Counted from the first letter of the stretch, positions 43,489 to 52,281 are shown. The stretch: 64,000 nt of DNA from UBA4582 sp965657335 (GCA_965657335.1 CBFHOH010000004.1:62001-126000), one strand, 5' to 3'. Program-made: numbers and translations. Notes: a model not told the origin generated them from the letters alone.

Positions 43489-44705
43489 TGGCTGCTTTAA
43501 CACCGGTAGATGAAGTGATCAAAATGCTGCTCGCGCAGGCCGTGACGATCGATGAAACAGAAATAATACCGCTGCGTCTTGGGCGTGGCCGCATTCTCGT
43601 TCGGTCTATAAAGGCCTCCGTTGACGTTCCTCCGCACGATAATAGTGCGATGGACGGATATGCATTTGATGCAGGAGATGATGCCATCGTTGCAGGTGGC
43701 AGGTATGGAGTTTCTGACAGAATTCCCGCTGGCCATGTGGGGAAAACACTTGAACCAGGCACGCTGGCGAGGATATTCACTGGCGCGCCAATTCCGGAGG
43801 GAGCCAACTCGGTTGTCATTCAAGAGGACACAGAGGCCGCTGACGAGTTTGTTGAGCTTAAAGAGCGACCAGAGATAGGGGCAAATGTGCGACCACGTGG
43901 TCAGGATATTGCACAGGGCAGCGAGTTGTTAGCACGGGGTCATCGATTAAAAGCGGCTGATGTCGGCTTGCTAGCCTCTACTGGTGTGGATCAGGTTGAA
44001 GTTTTTCGCAAGCTGAAAATAGCTATTATGTCCACCGGAGACGAGCTTGTTGAACCGCCTAACGCGCTTGCACCGGGGCAAATTTATAACTCAAATCACT
44101 ATACCTTGGCAGCGATGATTGAAGAGATGGGCATGGAAGTTGTGGATCTCGGACTGGTGCCCGATAGTCTGTCCGCGACGATAGATGCTTTGGCCAGAGG
44201 TGCAGGCACTGCCGATTGTATCATCTCCAGCGGAGGCGTATCTGTGGGTGAAGAGGATCATGTGAAGGCTGCCGTTGAAAACCTGGGAGAGCTGGGTTTG
44301 TGGAAAGTCGCGATAAAACCGGGCAAGCCACTCGCATTTGGTTTCGTGCGGAAGACGCCTGACGCCGACGCTGTTCCTTTTTTCGGCTTGCCAGGCAACC
44401 CTGTGTCATCCTTTGTGACGTTCACGGTAATTGCAAAACCCTATTTGCTGAAATTTCAGGGAAACGAAGCCGCTGTAGAGAACAGTTTGCTCGTAACGAG
44501 TGAGTTCAGTTTCAAAACCGGCGGGCGCAGGGAGTATTTGCGGGTTCGAGTGTCAGGCGGCAATGCACTTACCGCCGCGCTTTACGATGGTCAGGGGTCG
44601 GGCGTGATGTCATCGGTCAGCTGGGCCAATGCATTGGCAGAAGTCGAGGCGAACACGCAGGTGCTGGCTGGAGACAAGGTCAAAGTGCATCTGTTGCCAG
44701 ACTGA
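43488..44705 (+). CDS. moeA: Molybdopterin molybdenumtransferase MoeA
   Basis: 405-residue MoeA that inserts molybdate into adenylated molybdopterin. The GTG at 43488 is chosen: it overlaps the moaB stop (TAGTG), has AGGAAA eight bases upstream, and gives the standard MoeA N-terminus (TPVDEVIKMLL). A frame start at 43449 would lie inside moaB. Signatures are VPPHDNSAMDGYAF, MSTGDELVEP, ISSGGVSVGEEDHVK and FGLPGNPVSSFVTF. It is coupled with moaB. Confidence 0.93.
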   Translation: MAALTPVDEVIKMLLAQAVTIDETEIIPLRLGRGRILVRSIKASVDVPPHDNSAMDGYAFDAGDDAIVAGGRYGVSDRIPAGHVGKTLEPGTLARIFTGAPIPEGANSVVIQEDTEAADEFVELKERPEIGANVRPRGQDIAQGSELLARGHRLKAADVGLLASTGVDQVEVFRKLKIAIMSTGDELVEPPNALAPGQIYNSNHYTLAAMIEEMGMEVVDLGLVPDSLSATIDALARGAGTADCIISSGGVSVGEEDHVKAAVENLGELGLWKVAIKPGKPLAFGFVRKTPDADAVPFFGLPGNPVSSFVTFTVIAKPYLLKFQGNEAAVENSLLVTSEFSFKTGGRREYLRVRVSGGNALTAALYDGQGSGVMSSVSWANALAEVEANTQVLAGDKVKVHLLPD

Positions 44706-45067
44706 ACTTGGTTTATGTGAGCCAATAGCGACACCTATTGACGAGACCGGCTGGCATAGACGGTGTTTAGTTCATGACTCGATGTATCGACGTTTACTAG
44801 CGCAATGTTGAGCCTTTCCCATGTGATATGATGCGGACGCTAAATAAGCTGCGTCAATGATAAACACTTTTCGTTCCAGTAAACTGATAGCAACGTAAGC
44901 CAGTGACATTGCTGACTTCCAAGTCTAATAGTTCGTTCAAAGCGTAATAACAGACGATGGTTCGCAGTGTGAAACGAAAGCGAATAACCGGACCCGCTGA
45001 TCATGAGGATTTCGGTTAACGAATCTTTTGGCGTAACAACGAGTAAATCGATATTGGAGATCATTTT
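44706..45067. other. Gene-free stretch, nothing recognised
   Basis: 362 bp between moeA and the small membrane gene at 45068. I see no convincing ORF, tRNA-like fold, terminator with a T-run, or repeat. A promoter for the 45068-45256 pair is expected near the right end, but no clear -35/-10 could be assigned. Confidence 0.5.
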
Positions 45068-45250
45068 ATGGGATTGATGGTGCTTGTCTTACTTTCATCC
45101 CTGGTGGCCGGGTGCATTTTGTGGCTGGTTATCGGCAATAAGTTACCACTAAAGTCTGAGGATAAATTTCCTCCACTGAATAACATTGCTTTTTATTCGC
45201 TAGGGCTGTTTCTGCCCATCTACTTGATCTTTTTTGCCTTAGGCCTTTGA
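45068..45250 (+). CDS. Small two-helix membrane protein
   Basis: 60-residue protein of unknown family. Two hydrophobic segments (about 3-22 and 42-59) flank a polar loop KLPLKSEDKFPPLNN. GGAG eight bases upstream of the ATG supports translation. The methyltransferase start follows five bases after the stop, so the two are probably coupled. It may anchor or help the neighbour, but there is no direct evidence. Confidence 0.65.
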   Translation: MGLMVLVLLSSLVAGCILWLVIGNKLPLKSEDKFPPLNNIAFYSLGLFLPIYLIFFALGL

Positions 45251-45255
45251 TATTT

Positions 45256-45891
45256 ATGTCGCATTCCTCAGATTTTCTTCCTGAACTGCCACTGGACATA
45301 GACTCGGTAAAGGGCTTTCTGGATCCTGCCGAGGGTGCTGAGCTTTACCGGCGCGCCTTTGATGCCTGTTTGCTTGGACCATGTCTCGAGATTGGTAGTT
45401 ATTGCGGAAAATCCACAGTTTATCTAGGGCAGGCTTGCAAGGCACAAAATCGAACGTTATTCGCGATCGATCATCATCGCGGAAGTGAAGAGCACCAGCT
45501 GGGTGAGGAATATCACGATCCTGAAATATTCGATGATGGGCTTCAGGTCGTGGACACATTTAAAATTTTCAGAGATACCCTGAAGCGTGCAGACATTGAA
45601 TCGCATGTAGTTCCTTTAGTTGCATCTTCTCAGGTTGCGGCAAGGGATTGGCAAACACCTTTAGGACTTGTGTTCATCGATGGCGGGCATAGCTTTGAAG
45701 CGGCGCAGTCAGACTTTGATTGCTGGGCGCCACATGTGACCTCAGGCGGCGTACTCGCGATTCATGATTTGTTTCCGGACCCTGACACAGGTGGGCAGGC
45801 GCCCATCACCATCTGGCGACAAGCATTGGATTCCGGTTTATTCGATGATCTCGGAGTAGTTCGGACTCTTGGTGTCCTGCGTAGAAGATAG
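45256..45891 (+). CDS. Class I SAM-dependent methyltransferase (Methyltransf_24 type)
   Basis: 211-residue methyltransferase. SAM-binding motif I is LEIGSYCGKSTVYLG, and the acidic post-motif is LVFIDGGHSFEAAQSDFDCW, both typical of the Methyltransf_24/cephalosporin-hydroxylase-like group. The ATG at 45256 is preferred to an in-frame TTG nine bases earlier. The last 54 bases overlap the 3' end of the opposite-strand toroid protein. It may belong functionally with the glycosyltransferase cluster on the other strand. Confidence 0.85.
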   Translation: MSHSSDFLPELPLDIDSVKGFLDPAEGAELYRRAFDACLLGPCLEIGSYCGKSTVYLGQACKAQNRTLFAIDHHRGSEEHQLGEEYHDPEIFDDGLQVVDTFKIFRDTLKRADIESHVVPLVASSQVAARDWQTPLGLVFIDGGHSFEAAQSDFDCWAPHVTSGGVLAIHDLFPDPDTGGQAPITIWRQALDSGLFDDLGVVRTLGVLRRR

Positions 45892-46932
45892 TGCCTGATT
45901 ACTTACGCCCTCGTTTCGAAATATTCGTGCTGCTGGGGTTGCGTTGGATAGAGCGTCCGCTGCCAACATGACTGCACCTGCGGTCCAAGTCGGTTTTTCC
46001 AGAGGCCAAAGTGCTTCATCTCGATAGACATAGCCAGTCCAATATGAGCCATCGTCATCGCGAAACTCATGTAGCCAACTAAAGAGCTCGACGGCGCGAT
46101 TGTATTCTCCGCAACTGATTAGCGCCATGACCAACTCGCATGATTCAGCGACGGTAACCCAGGGCTCGTCATCTACGCACAAACAGCCCAAGCCGTCTTG
46201 AACAAAGTGGTCCCAACGGTTTCTCAGATGTTGCTTTGCCGCTGAGCCGGTAATGACGCCGGTTAACACTGGATAAAACCAGTCCATCGCAAATCTGCTT
46301 TTGCTATCCCAAGTTCTGTCGAAGCATTCGGGATGGTTGCGTAATGCCGTGCCGAGTCGCAATCGAGCAAGCGTCCAGTCAGATGCATCTAGATTCAATG
46401 TGGTTGCTATATTAATAGCACATTCAAAACTTTTGTAGATACTACTGCAGCCTGTAATGAGCGAGTCTTCCTTGATACCCTCTGTCGTGTCTTCTGCCCA
46501 GTAGATTTGACCTTGACCACCCTGTAGGCGAAGTACAAATCCCATGGCTTTTTCTACCGCGGGCCACGCGTGCTGCAGAAATGCCTTGTCACCAGTCGAA
46601 AGGTAGTAGTGCCAGACACCGGTGGCTATATAGGCCACAAAATTCGACTCAGCCCGAGTGCCGTCCTCTATCTCACCATCTTTGTAGGCTGCTAACCAGG
46701 TGCCATTTTCAGTTTGGTTGTCGATGAGCCATTGATAAGCGGCACGGGCCTCTTCAAATCTTTTACCAATCGTAAGCCCCATCGCCGACTCGATATGGTC
46801 CCAGGGATCAAGAGAGCCGCCCTCAAACCATGGAATTGCGCCCGTGCTTTGCTGGACCCGCGCAATGTAATCTACGGTGTCTTTAAAATATTCATGGGGA
46901 TAAAATCCCATCGAAACATAGACCTTGGTCAT
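45838..46932 (-). CDS. Alpha/alpha-toroid (prenyltransferase/glycosidase-like) protein
   Basis: 364-residue helical-repeat protein with Trp/Gly-rich turns (WFEGGSLDPWDHIESAMGL, NQTENGTW, GQGQIYWAEDT, DDDGSYWTG). This resembles terpenoid-cyclase/prenyltransferase or six-hairpin glycosidase alpha/alpha barrels. No catalytic signature can be assigned with confidence. The ATG at 46932 overlaps the methyltransferase stop (ATGA). The C-terminus overlaps the convergent methyltransferase gene by 54 bp. It is the third gene of a GT-methyltransferase-toroid operon. Confidence 0.65.
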   Translation of the reverse strand: MTKVYVSMGFYPHEYFKDTVDYIARVQQSTGAIPWFEGGSLDPWDHIESAMGLTIGKRFEEARAAYQWLIDNQTENGTWLAAYKDGEIEDGTRAESNFVAYIATGVWHYYLSTGDKAFLQHAWPAVEKAMGFVLRLQGGQGQIYWAEDTTEGIKEDSLITGCSSIYKSFECAINIATTLNLDASDWTLARLRLGTALRNHPECFDRTWDSKSRFAMDWFYPVLTGVITGSAAKQHLRNRWDHFVQDGLGCLCVDDEPWVTVAESCELVMALISCGEYNRAVELFSWLHEFRDDDGSYWTGYVYRDEALWPLEKPTWTAGAVMLAADALSNATPAARIFRNEGVSNQALSSTQDTKSPNYSEIIE

Positions 46933-47699
46933 GCGGCTTCCTGTGCGGGTTGCTGATAAGTATCTTTGCAATTGATTGCACTTTTTTTGACAAAATACAT
47001 CACGACACTTTTGCCGAGCAGGGGATTGAGTAGCTTTTCTAATGTCCTAGTAATCCAAGGTTGCTTCATCAAATCCCACACAAGGAATTTGTGGTACCAA
47101 GTGACGATGCCTGCTTCAGGTTGATCGTCGGTGCGCCAAAATAGACACTTCAGCCACCAATAAGGTACATGTAGTGAATGCGCCCAATGCCGCTTGAACC
47201 AGATAAAACCGTTTCTCTCTATGTCCTGACGCAAATGACCAGCGTTAAATATTCTAACGTGACCGCCCTCAACCTCGTGGTATGCGTCGCTGAGTTGCCA
47301 GCAAACCCATTCGGGGAAGTATCTCGGTACGCTGGCTGCGAATAGGCCGCCGGGTTTCAAGACTCGCTCGATTTCTTCCAGCACCGCATGATAGTCAGGG
47401 ATGTGTTCAAGCACTTCAGAGCAAATGACCTTATCAAAGCTTTCATCCTCGAAAGGTAGAGCAGCGCCGCTAGCGACCGATATCACGANNNNNNNNNNNN
47501 NNNNNNNNNNNNNNAGAAATTCTTGATGGCGTTCACGAGTTGTTGTGAGATCCTTCTGGCTCAAGTCGATACCCACAGACTCTATGTCGGCTAGCATATA
47601 CGCGCTAATTGCGTGTCTACCTTCGCCGCAACCTAAATCGAGAATGCGATCATTTTGCTGCAATTCAAGGACGTCAAAATCTATTGTTTGCATCGACAT
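46929..47699 (-). CDS. Class I SAM-dependent methyltransferase (small gap inside)
   Basis: 256-residue methyltransferase. Motif I is ILDLGCGEGRHAISAY, followed by ESVGIDLSQKD; motif post-I/II is DKVICSEVLEHIPDYHAVLE, then RVLKPGGLFAASVPRYFPEW. These are Methyltransf_11 features. A 26-base N run (47489-47514) lies between motifs. The ATG follows directly on the TAA of the glycosyltransferase (TAAATG), and its stop overlaps the next start, so three genes are tightly coupled. The substrate is probably a glycan or lipid intermediate. Confidence 0.88.
   Translation of the reverse strand: MSMQTIDFDVLELQQNDRILDLGCGEGRHAISAYMLADIESVGIDLSQKDLTTTRERHQEFXXXXXXXXXXVISVASGAALPFEDESFDKVICSEVLEHIPDYHAVLEEIERVLKPGGLFAASVPRYFPEWVCWQLSDAYHEVEGGHVRIFNAGHLRQDIERNGFIWFKRHWAHSLHVPYWWLKCLFWRTDDQPEAGIVTWYHKFLVWDLMKQPWITRTLEKLLNPLLGKSVVMYFVKKSAINCKDTYQQPAQEAA
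47489..47514. other. Assembly gap (26 N)
   Basis: Short run of N inside the methyltransferase gene. The frame agrees on both sides. Confidence 0.99.
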
Positions 47700-48935
47700 T
47701 TAGGCTGCTCTCACTTCGTCTATAACTCGGCTGTATTTTTCGACCATTGCTTTAGCCGCTACCTGCCAACTAAATTGTTCTAGTATGCGGTGACGGGCTC
47801 TATCGGCGAGGTCAGCACAAACCTCGGGATTTTCGAACAAATGTATAATTGATTCAGCGATCGCATCGGCGTCGCGCGTAGGCACAACGATACCCGCGTC
47901 GCCAACGACCTCAGGTAGTGCCCCACCATTTGTCGATATCACGGGCAACCCGCAGGCCATGGCTTCGCCTGCAGGAAGACCAAAACCTTCGTAAATCGAT
48001 GGTACAACGACCATGCGAGCCTCATTATATAGGTCCACAAGCGCTTTGTTATCGATCCCTGATATGAATCGAATACAGCTGCCTAGGTCAAGTTCCTCAA
48101 TAAGTTTGGCGATCTCACCATCCTCCTTGAGTTTACCTAACACAACAAGATGAGCCTCTGGATAAGTCTTTTTGACTTTACTCATTGCTTGAACCAAATA
48201 TTTCACGCCCTTCAGCGGTTGGTCCGCGCTTGCGGTTGCCATAATTCTAAAGGGTGCCTTTTCAATGTCAGCTTTCGGCACGAAGACATCGGTATCGATG
48301 CCGTTGTGAACCACCTCGATTTGATCAGGATGACGGCTGAAAGCAGAGGCGATATCTTCTCTGGATTGTTTCGAAACGGTGACGACATGGTTCAGGCCTG
48401 TGACAACTTTTTGCTGCATACCGAGAAAGTTGTGCCAGCGTTTGATGAGTATTCTTGCCTTCCAATCCGTTGCATTTTTCAATGCAATTTCCCGATCACT
48501 CGTGATCGGGTGATGAATGGTGGCGAGTATCGGCACGCCTTGGTTTTGTAATTTCAGTAAGCCGTAGCATAGTGACTGATTGTCATGAACAACATCGTAA
48601 TCGGGTTGCTCGTCCTGAAAGTAGCGTACGAGCCTGCGGCCAAATGTGTATGGTTCTGGAAACCCGCCAGTAAACATACTGAACCACTCAAAGAAATCTG
48701 TGAACGACAAAAAATGTCTTGGTCTAATGGCCGTTACATGATTAGGCGCTTCAAAAAGATCAAGGCTGGGTAATTTTATTAGTTTTACCCCTGCATCAAG
48801 GATAGGGTAAGGAGGGCCAGAGATAACATCGACCTGATGGCCGGCATCAAGCAGTGCCTTGCTCAGATATCGAATATAGATTCCCTGACCACCACTATAA
48901 GGATTACTGCGGTAGCCTAGTAGACAGATTTTCAA
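47700..48935 (-). CDS. Glycosyltransferase family 4 (GT1-type) protein
   Basis: 411-residue GT-B glycosyltransferase. The N-terminal CLLGYRSNPYSGGQGIYIRYL binds acceptor or donor, VSKQSREDIASAF and VHNGIDTDVFVP are in the linker region, and SIYEGFGLPAGEAMACGLPV carries the EX7E-type donor site. It transfers a sugar from NDP or polyprenyl donors to an unknown acceptor. The start is TTG (48935) with no clear SD. It heads the operon with the methyltransferase and the toroid protein. Confidence 0.9.
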   Translation of the reverse strand: MKICLLGYRSNPYSGGQGIYIRYLSKALLDAGHQVDVISGPPYPILDAGVKLIKLPSLDLFEAPNHVTAIRPRHFLSFTDFFEWFSMFTGGFPEPYTFGRRLVRYFQDEQPDYDVVHDNQSLCYGLLKLQNQGVPILATIHHPITSDREIALKNATDWKARILIKRWHNFLGMQQKVVTGLNHVVTVSKQSREDIASAFSRHPDQIEVVHNGIDTDVFVPKADIEKAPFRIMATASADQPLKGVKYLVQAMSKVKKTYPEAHLVVLGKLKEDGEIAKLIEELDLGSCIRFISGIDNKALVDLYNEARMVVVPSIYEGFGLPAGEAMACGLPVISTNGGALPEVVGDAGIVVPTRDADAIAESIIHLFENPEVCADLADRARHRILEQFSWQVAAKAMVEKYSRVIDEVRAA

Positions 48936-49024
48936 GGGGTTATTGACGATTCGTTATTATGAAGGGCTGAAATTGTACGGACTTAGTTCTGAAATGCCAA
49001 ACTCGTAGCTCAGATTTATCGTTT

Positions 49025-50002
49025 TTATGAGCGAGTTAATTGTTCTAGATCATTGGAAATATCAGTTGCCCGCCGGTGGTTGGCGTGAGTACCGTTTTCT
49101 CTTAGTTCCGCAATGGTGAGAATCGTTTCTGCGTCCATCTGTCGCGTATTTTTTGTTCTTCGTTCAGGACCGTAGGCCGGCGCTTCATGCTCTTCAGTAA
49201 AGACATTTGCGTAAAGGTTAGCCACCCAAGCCTGTCCTGTCTGAGTGCGTCTCAGGTATCTTATTCCCTCGGTAATAAAGGGCGCTACAACCTCCCAGAA
49301 AAATTTGGGATAGTCTGCGCGGAGATCAGCTGCGCTTTTGTAACCCATTTTTTTTACTTGACCCGTTTCGGAAAATTCGGCGAACAGCCTTGATATCTTT
49401 TTAATGTACTGCGGGTCAGCCAATTGACCAATCAAATCGGCAGCCCTTAACAATCCCGGCAAATCAGCGTTTTCTTGATGGTCTTCCTCAGTGGGCACGG
49501 GAAACCTGGTGCGCTCAATGTTGCTGCAAATAATATCCACGTCAATCCGATCATCTTCCTGAAAACGCTCGCGAACGTACAGTTGCGCTCGATCTACGTG
49601 AAAAGGCGTTAACGCCGCGTCGGTTGCTCCGTGCGCGAGTTCAATCGTCTCGTAGTCATCGTTAATAGCATATTTGCCGCTGCGGTCTGCCCGACAAATG
49701 CCCCTGATATAACCAATGTCGTGATTTAGCAGGGAAATAACGAAATGAACCCAATCCTTCGCGCTGATGTTACCTTCAATAAGATGCTTGCCGCGCAGAA
49801 TTTCCATGCCGACCATTGTCACCATGATCGTATGATTCATGTCATGGTAAGGTGCATCGCTATTGGCGATAATTTCCAACGCATTTCGAGCGGCGCTGGT
49901 GACCAGTTGCGCATCATTTGAGTTATCGCCGAAAAGATTGTAGTGCTGGGATCTCAATTCAACTAAAAATGCTTCAATTACCACAGACGAAGGGTTGAAC
50001 AT
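49025..50002 (-). CDS. HD-domain metal-dependent phosphohydrolase-like protein
   Basis: 325-residue protein with an HD domain. Metal ligands are likely in YHDMNHT, LLNHDIGYIRG (the HD pair), ELAHGATDAAL and RAADLIGQLADP. Such proteins hydrolyse nucleotides, cyclic nucleotides or phosphate esters. The tail after about 255 is charged and of unknown role. CGGAGC lies before the ATG. It is divergent from metR, with a 197-bp region between them. The specific substrate is unknown. Confidence 0.85.
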   Translation of the reverse strand: MFNPSSVVIEAFLVELRSQHYNLFGDNSNDAQLVTSAARNALEIIANSDAPYHDMNHTIMVTMVGMEILRGKHLIEGNISAKDWVHFVISLLNHDIGYIRGICRADRSGKYAINDDYETIELAHGATDAALTPFHVDRAQLYVRERFQEDDRIDVDIICSNIERTRFPVPTEEDHQENADLPGLLRAADLIGQLADPQYIKKISRLFAEFSETGQVKKMGYKSAADLRADYPKFFWEVVAPFITEGIRYLRRTQTGQAWVANLYANVFTEEHEAPAYGPERRTKNTRQMDAETILTIAELRENGTHANHRRATDISNDLEQLTRS

Positions 50003-50199
50003 ATTTGGCTCCGAGAAACAGTCGCGGGTGTCGGACGTTATAGCGACATTGTCTCTTGAAGATTGAGTGAGTCAAGCTGATATTTGTCGGGGAAATGTAT
50101 AAATCGAGACAATAGGCGTGGTTGGAATCATTTGTTAACATGAGATACGCTGTAGCAATAGCGGCAACGTTATGAGTCAGGTTCATGTAGGGTAAAAAA

Positions 50200-51126
50200 A
50201 TGATTGAGTTGAGACACCTGAAGACACTGGTTGCGCTCCGGGATTCCGGTAGTTTGGTCGAAGCTGCGGAGAGACTGTTTGTCACTCAGTCAGCGCTTTC
50301 CCATCAGATCAAAGATCTTGAAGACAGAATGGAATGCCCTTTGTTTGTCAGGAAAACCAAGCCGCCCCGATTTACGAGTGCCGGTCGTAGGCTGCTTGCT
50401 CTGGGGGATGAAGTGTTGCCAATGTTCCGAGCAGCTGAAAGAGACATCAAGCGGCTCGCCGGTGGCGAAGCGGGCAGGCTGCATATTTGTATCGACTGCC
50501 ATACCTGTTTTCAGTGGTTGATACCCTGTATCGACAAATATCGAGGTGATTGGCCTGAGGTTGAGCTGGACCTGACGGGCGGCTTTAATTTTGCTCCACT
50601 TCCTGCATTGGCAAGAGGCGACCTCGATTTAGTGATTACCGCCGATCCTTTGCCAATCTCAGGCATCGAATACATCCCGCTTTTTAGATACGAGGCGATG
50701 CTCGCCGTTGACAGACACCATCCCTTGTCGTTAAAGGAGTGGATCGAGCCCGAAGATTTGTCGGAGCAAGTATTGATAACCTATCCGGTTGAGCGAGAAC
50801 GGCTTGACGTCTTCACCCGTTTTCTTGACCCGGCATCGGTCGAGCCGGGGAGCATCCGAACGGCGGAGCTCACGCCGATGATGGTGCAGCTGGTCGCGAG
50901 CGGCAGAGGCGTTGCCTGTTTGCCAAACTGGGCATTAATGGAATACGTCGATAATCAGATTATCGTCGCGCGAAAACTGGGAGAGCATGGAATATGGGCG
51001 ACGCTTTACGCCGCGATTCGTGAAGATCAAAAGAGCGCGGCGTTTATCGAGGACTTTCTTGCGACAGCGGAAGATACCTGCTTTTCAAATCTTTCGGGTA
51101 TTAAAGCGGTGAGTGTTGAGACTTGA
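50200..51126 (+). CDS. metR: LysR-family regulator MetR
   Basis: 308-residue LysR-type regulator. The N-terminal HTH (IELRHLKTLVALRDSGSLVE, TQSALSHQIKDLE) and the effector domain (CIDCHTCFQWLIPCIDKY, FAPLPALARGDLDLVITADP, GIEYIPLFRYEAML) match MetR of Enterobacteria strongly. MetR uses homocysteine to activate metE and metH. No met gene is in the window, so its targets are elsewhere. The ATG has AGGG upstream. On its 3' side lies a terminator that works for the opposite strand. Confidence 0.92.
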   Translation: MIELRHLKTLVALRDSGSLVEAAERLFVTQSALSHQIKDLEDRMECPLFVRKTKPPRFTSAGRRLLALGDEVLPMFRAAERDIKRLAGGEAGRLHICIDCHTCFQWLIPCIDKYRGDWPEVELDLTGGFNFAPLPALARGDLDLVITADPLPISGIEYIPLFRYEAMLAVDRHHPLSLKEWIEPEDLSEQVLITYPVERERLDVFTRFLDPASVEPGSIRTAELTPMMVQLVASGRGVACLPNWALMEYVDNQIIVARKLGEHGIWATLYAAIREDQKSAAFIEDFLATAEDTCFSNLSGIKAVSVET

Positions 51127-51206
51127 GGCGGTAAGAGAATAAGTGAGTTTAACGCGCAAAAAATTAAAGGCGATAAATTAAGGGCGGTTAGTTAAGAAAC
51201 ATAAAA

Positions 51207-51241
51207 CGAAAAAGCCATGAGAGGAATCCCCTCATGGCTTC
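51207..51241 (-). terminator. Rho-independent terminator (minus strand)
   Basis: The stem AAGCCATGAG/CTCATGGCTT (51212-51221 with 51231-51240) has its T-run only on the minus strand (complement of AAAAA at 51209-51213). It ends a minus-strand transcript that comes from the gap region. It may act weakly for metR. Confidence 0.8.
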
Positions 51242-51251
51242 GTCAACGTAC

Positions 51252-51299
51252 GGGGAGCGAACTCCGAGTTAGATGGCTATATCCACTCGGAGGCTCCCC
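51252..51299. repeat. Long imperfect inverted repeat (hairpin)
   Basis: GGGGAGC (51252-51258), a GAA bulge, CTCCGAG (51262-51268), a 17-base loop, then CTCGGAG (51286-51292) directly joined to GCTCCCC (51293-51299). That is a 14-bp stem with one 3-base bulge, just upstream of the minus-strand terminator. It has no T-run of its own, so it is probably a structured RNA element, or part of one, on the minus-strand transcript. Confidence 0.6.
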
Positions 51300-51357
51300 A
51301 ATTAGTCTGACTACTGATGGGATCACCTCCTTTTACGTTCAGGGTGCCAATCGGCAT
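51277..51357 (-). CDS. Putative 26-residue peptide ORF beside gap
   Basis: An ATG preceded by a GGGGG stretch opens a 26-codon frame ending WGASEWI, with the stop in the loop of the hairpin at 51252-51299. The frame is open further upstream to the gap, so it could instead be the C-terminus of a longer protein that starts in the N run. No family is recognised. Low confidence. Confidence 0.25.
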   Translation of the reverse strand: MPIGTLNVKGGDPISSQTNWGASEWI

Positions 51358-51457
51358 GCTGAGTGTTCCCCCTGGATAGATCATCAGCACTAGGCTTACT
51401 GTTACGAAACAGTTCACCATACGTTTCAATTTTACTTGGCCCCATTTCTGATGCCAT
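51323..51457 (-). CDS. Putative 44-residue charged ORF beside gap
   Basis: A frame of 44 codons that starts five bases from the gap and ends HADWHPERKRR. Its last codons and stop form a perfect AGGAGGTGAT Shine-Dalgarno-like sequence. Its composition looks protein-like. It may be the C-terminus of a gene hidden in the gap. No family is recognised. Confidence 0.3.
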   Translation of the reverse strand: MASEMGPSKIETYGELFRNSKPSADDLSRGNTQHADWHPERKRR

Positions 51458-51462
51458 GGTAA

Positions 51463-51949
51463 NNNNNNNNNNNNNNNNNNNNNNNNNNNNNNNNNNNNNN
51501 NNNNNNNNNNNNNNNNNNNNNNNNNNNNNNNNNNNNNNNNNNNNNNNNNNNNNNNNNNNNNNNNNNNNNNNNNNNNNNNNNNNNNNNNNNNNNNNNNNNN
51601 NNNNNNNNNNNNNNNNNNNNNNNNNNNNNNNNNNNNNNNNNNNNNNNNNNNNNNNNNNNNNNNNNNNNNNNNNNNNNNNNNNNNNNNNNNNNNNNNNNNN
51701 NNNNNNNNNNNNNNNNNNNNNNNNNNNNNNNNNNNNNNNNNNNNNNNNNNNNNNNNNNNNNNNNNNNNNNNNNNNNNNNNNNNNNNNNNNNNNNNNNNNN
51801 NNNNNNNNNNNNNNNNNNNNNNNNNNNNNNNNNNNNNNNNNNNNNNNNNNNNNNNNNNNNNNNNNNNNNNNNNNNNNNNNNNNNNNNNNNNNNNNNNNNN
51901 NNNNNNNNNNNNNNNNNNNNNNNNNNNNNNNNNNNNNNNNNNNNNNNNN
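51463..51949. other. Assembly gap (487 N)
   Basis: Long run of N that hides most of the PNPOx-like gene and possibly a further small gene on the minus strand. Confidence 0.99.
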
Positions 51950-52112
51950 TGAATATGGTGAAGTCTATTTCACCAATATCACGCAGGACCAATGTCCTGA
52001 TAGATGCTCTGCCGTTATTGTCAGCAAGTGCGAGAAAACAAAGATCAGCGTTAGGGTCCCCGAGTTTTCTTGCTTCAATGCGACTTTGTTTTATCTGTTC
52101 GACTGGATTCAT
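51950..52112 (-). CDS. Pyridoxamine-5'-phosphate-oxidase-like protein, cut by gap
   Basis: The first 54 residues of a PNPOx-type flavoprotein: NPVEQIKQSRIEARKLGD, then ADLCFLALADNNGRASIRTL and VLRDIGEIDFTIF, the FMN-binding first strands of the split barrel. The ATG at 52112 has GAGG seven bases upstream. The family length (about 190-220 residues) puts the stop inside the N run. It may be PdxH-like or another member; PdxH itself cannot be confirmed. The small-molecule substrate is open. Confidence 0.75.
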
Positions 52113-52281
52113 TATTAACCTCATCGTTTTGCTTTTGGCGCATTCATATGTTTGTCCAGATTGCCATCGGAGGACAAGCCAAAGGGCGGCTTCGCCCTTA
52201 TTTACGGCGCCGGATTACCAGCTGGTATTGGCTCTCTCGACATTCGAGTGCTTGCCGTAACACGGTGGTAGTAGACTCGCG

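Noticed and set aside
51319..51333. GGATCACCTCCTT, like the 3' end of 16S rRNA
   Set aside because: It is the complement of a perfect Shine-Dalgarno sequence on the minus strand, with no other rRNA sequence around it.
52182..52199. Hairpin AAGGGCG/CGCCCTT with four-base loop
   Set aside because: No T-run on either strand; could be a weak terminator for the 52282 gene but support is too thin.
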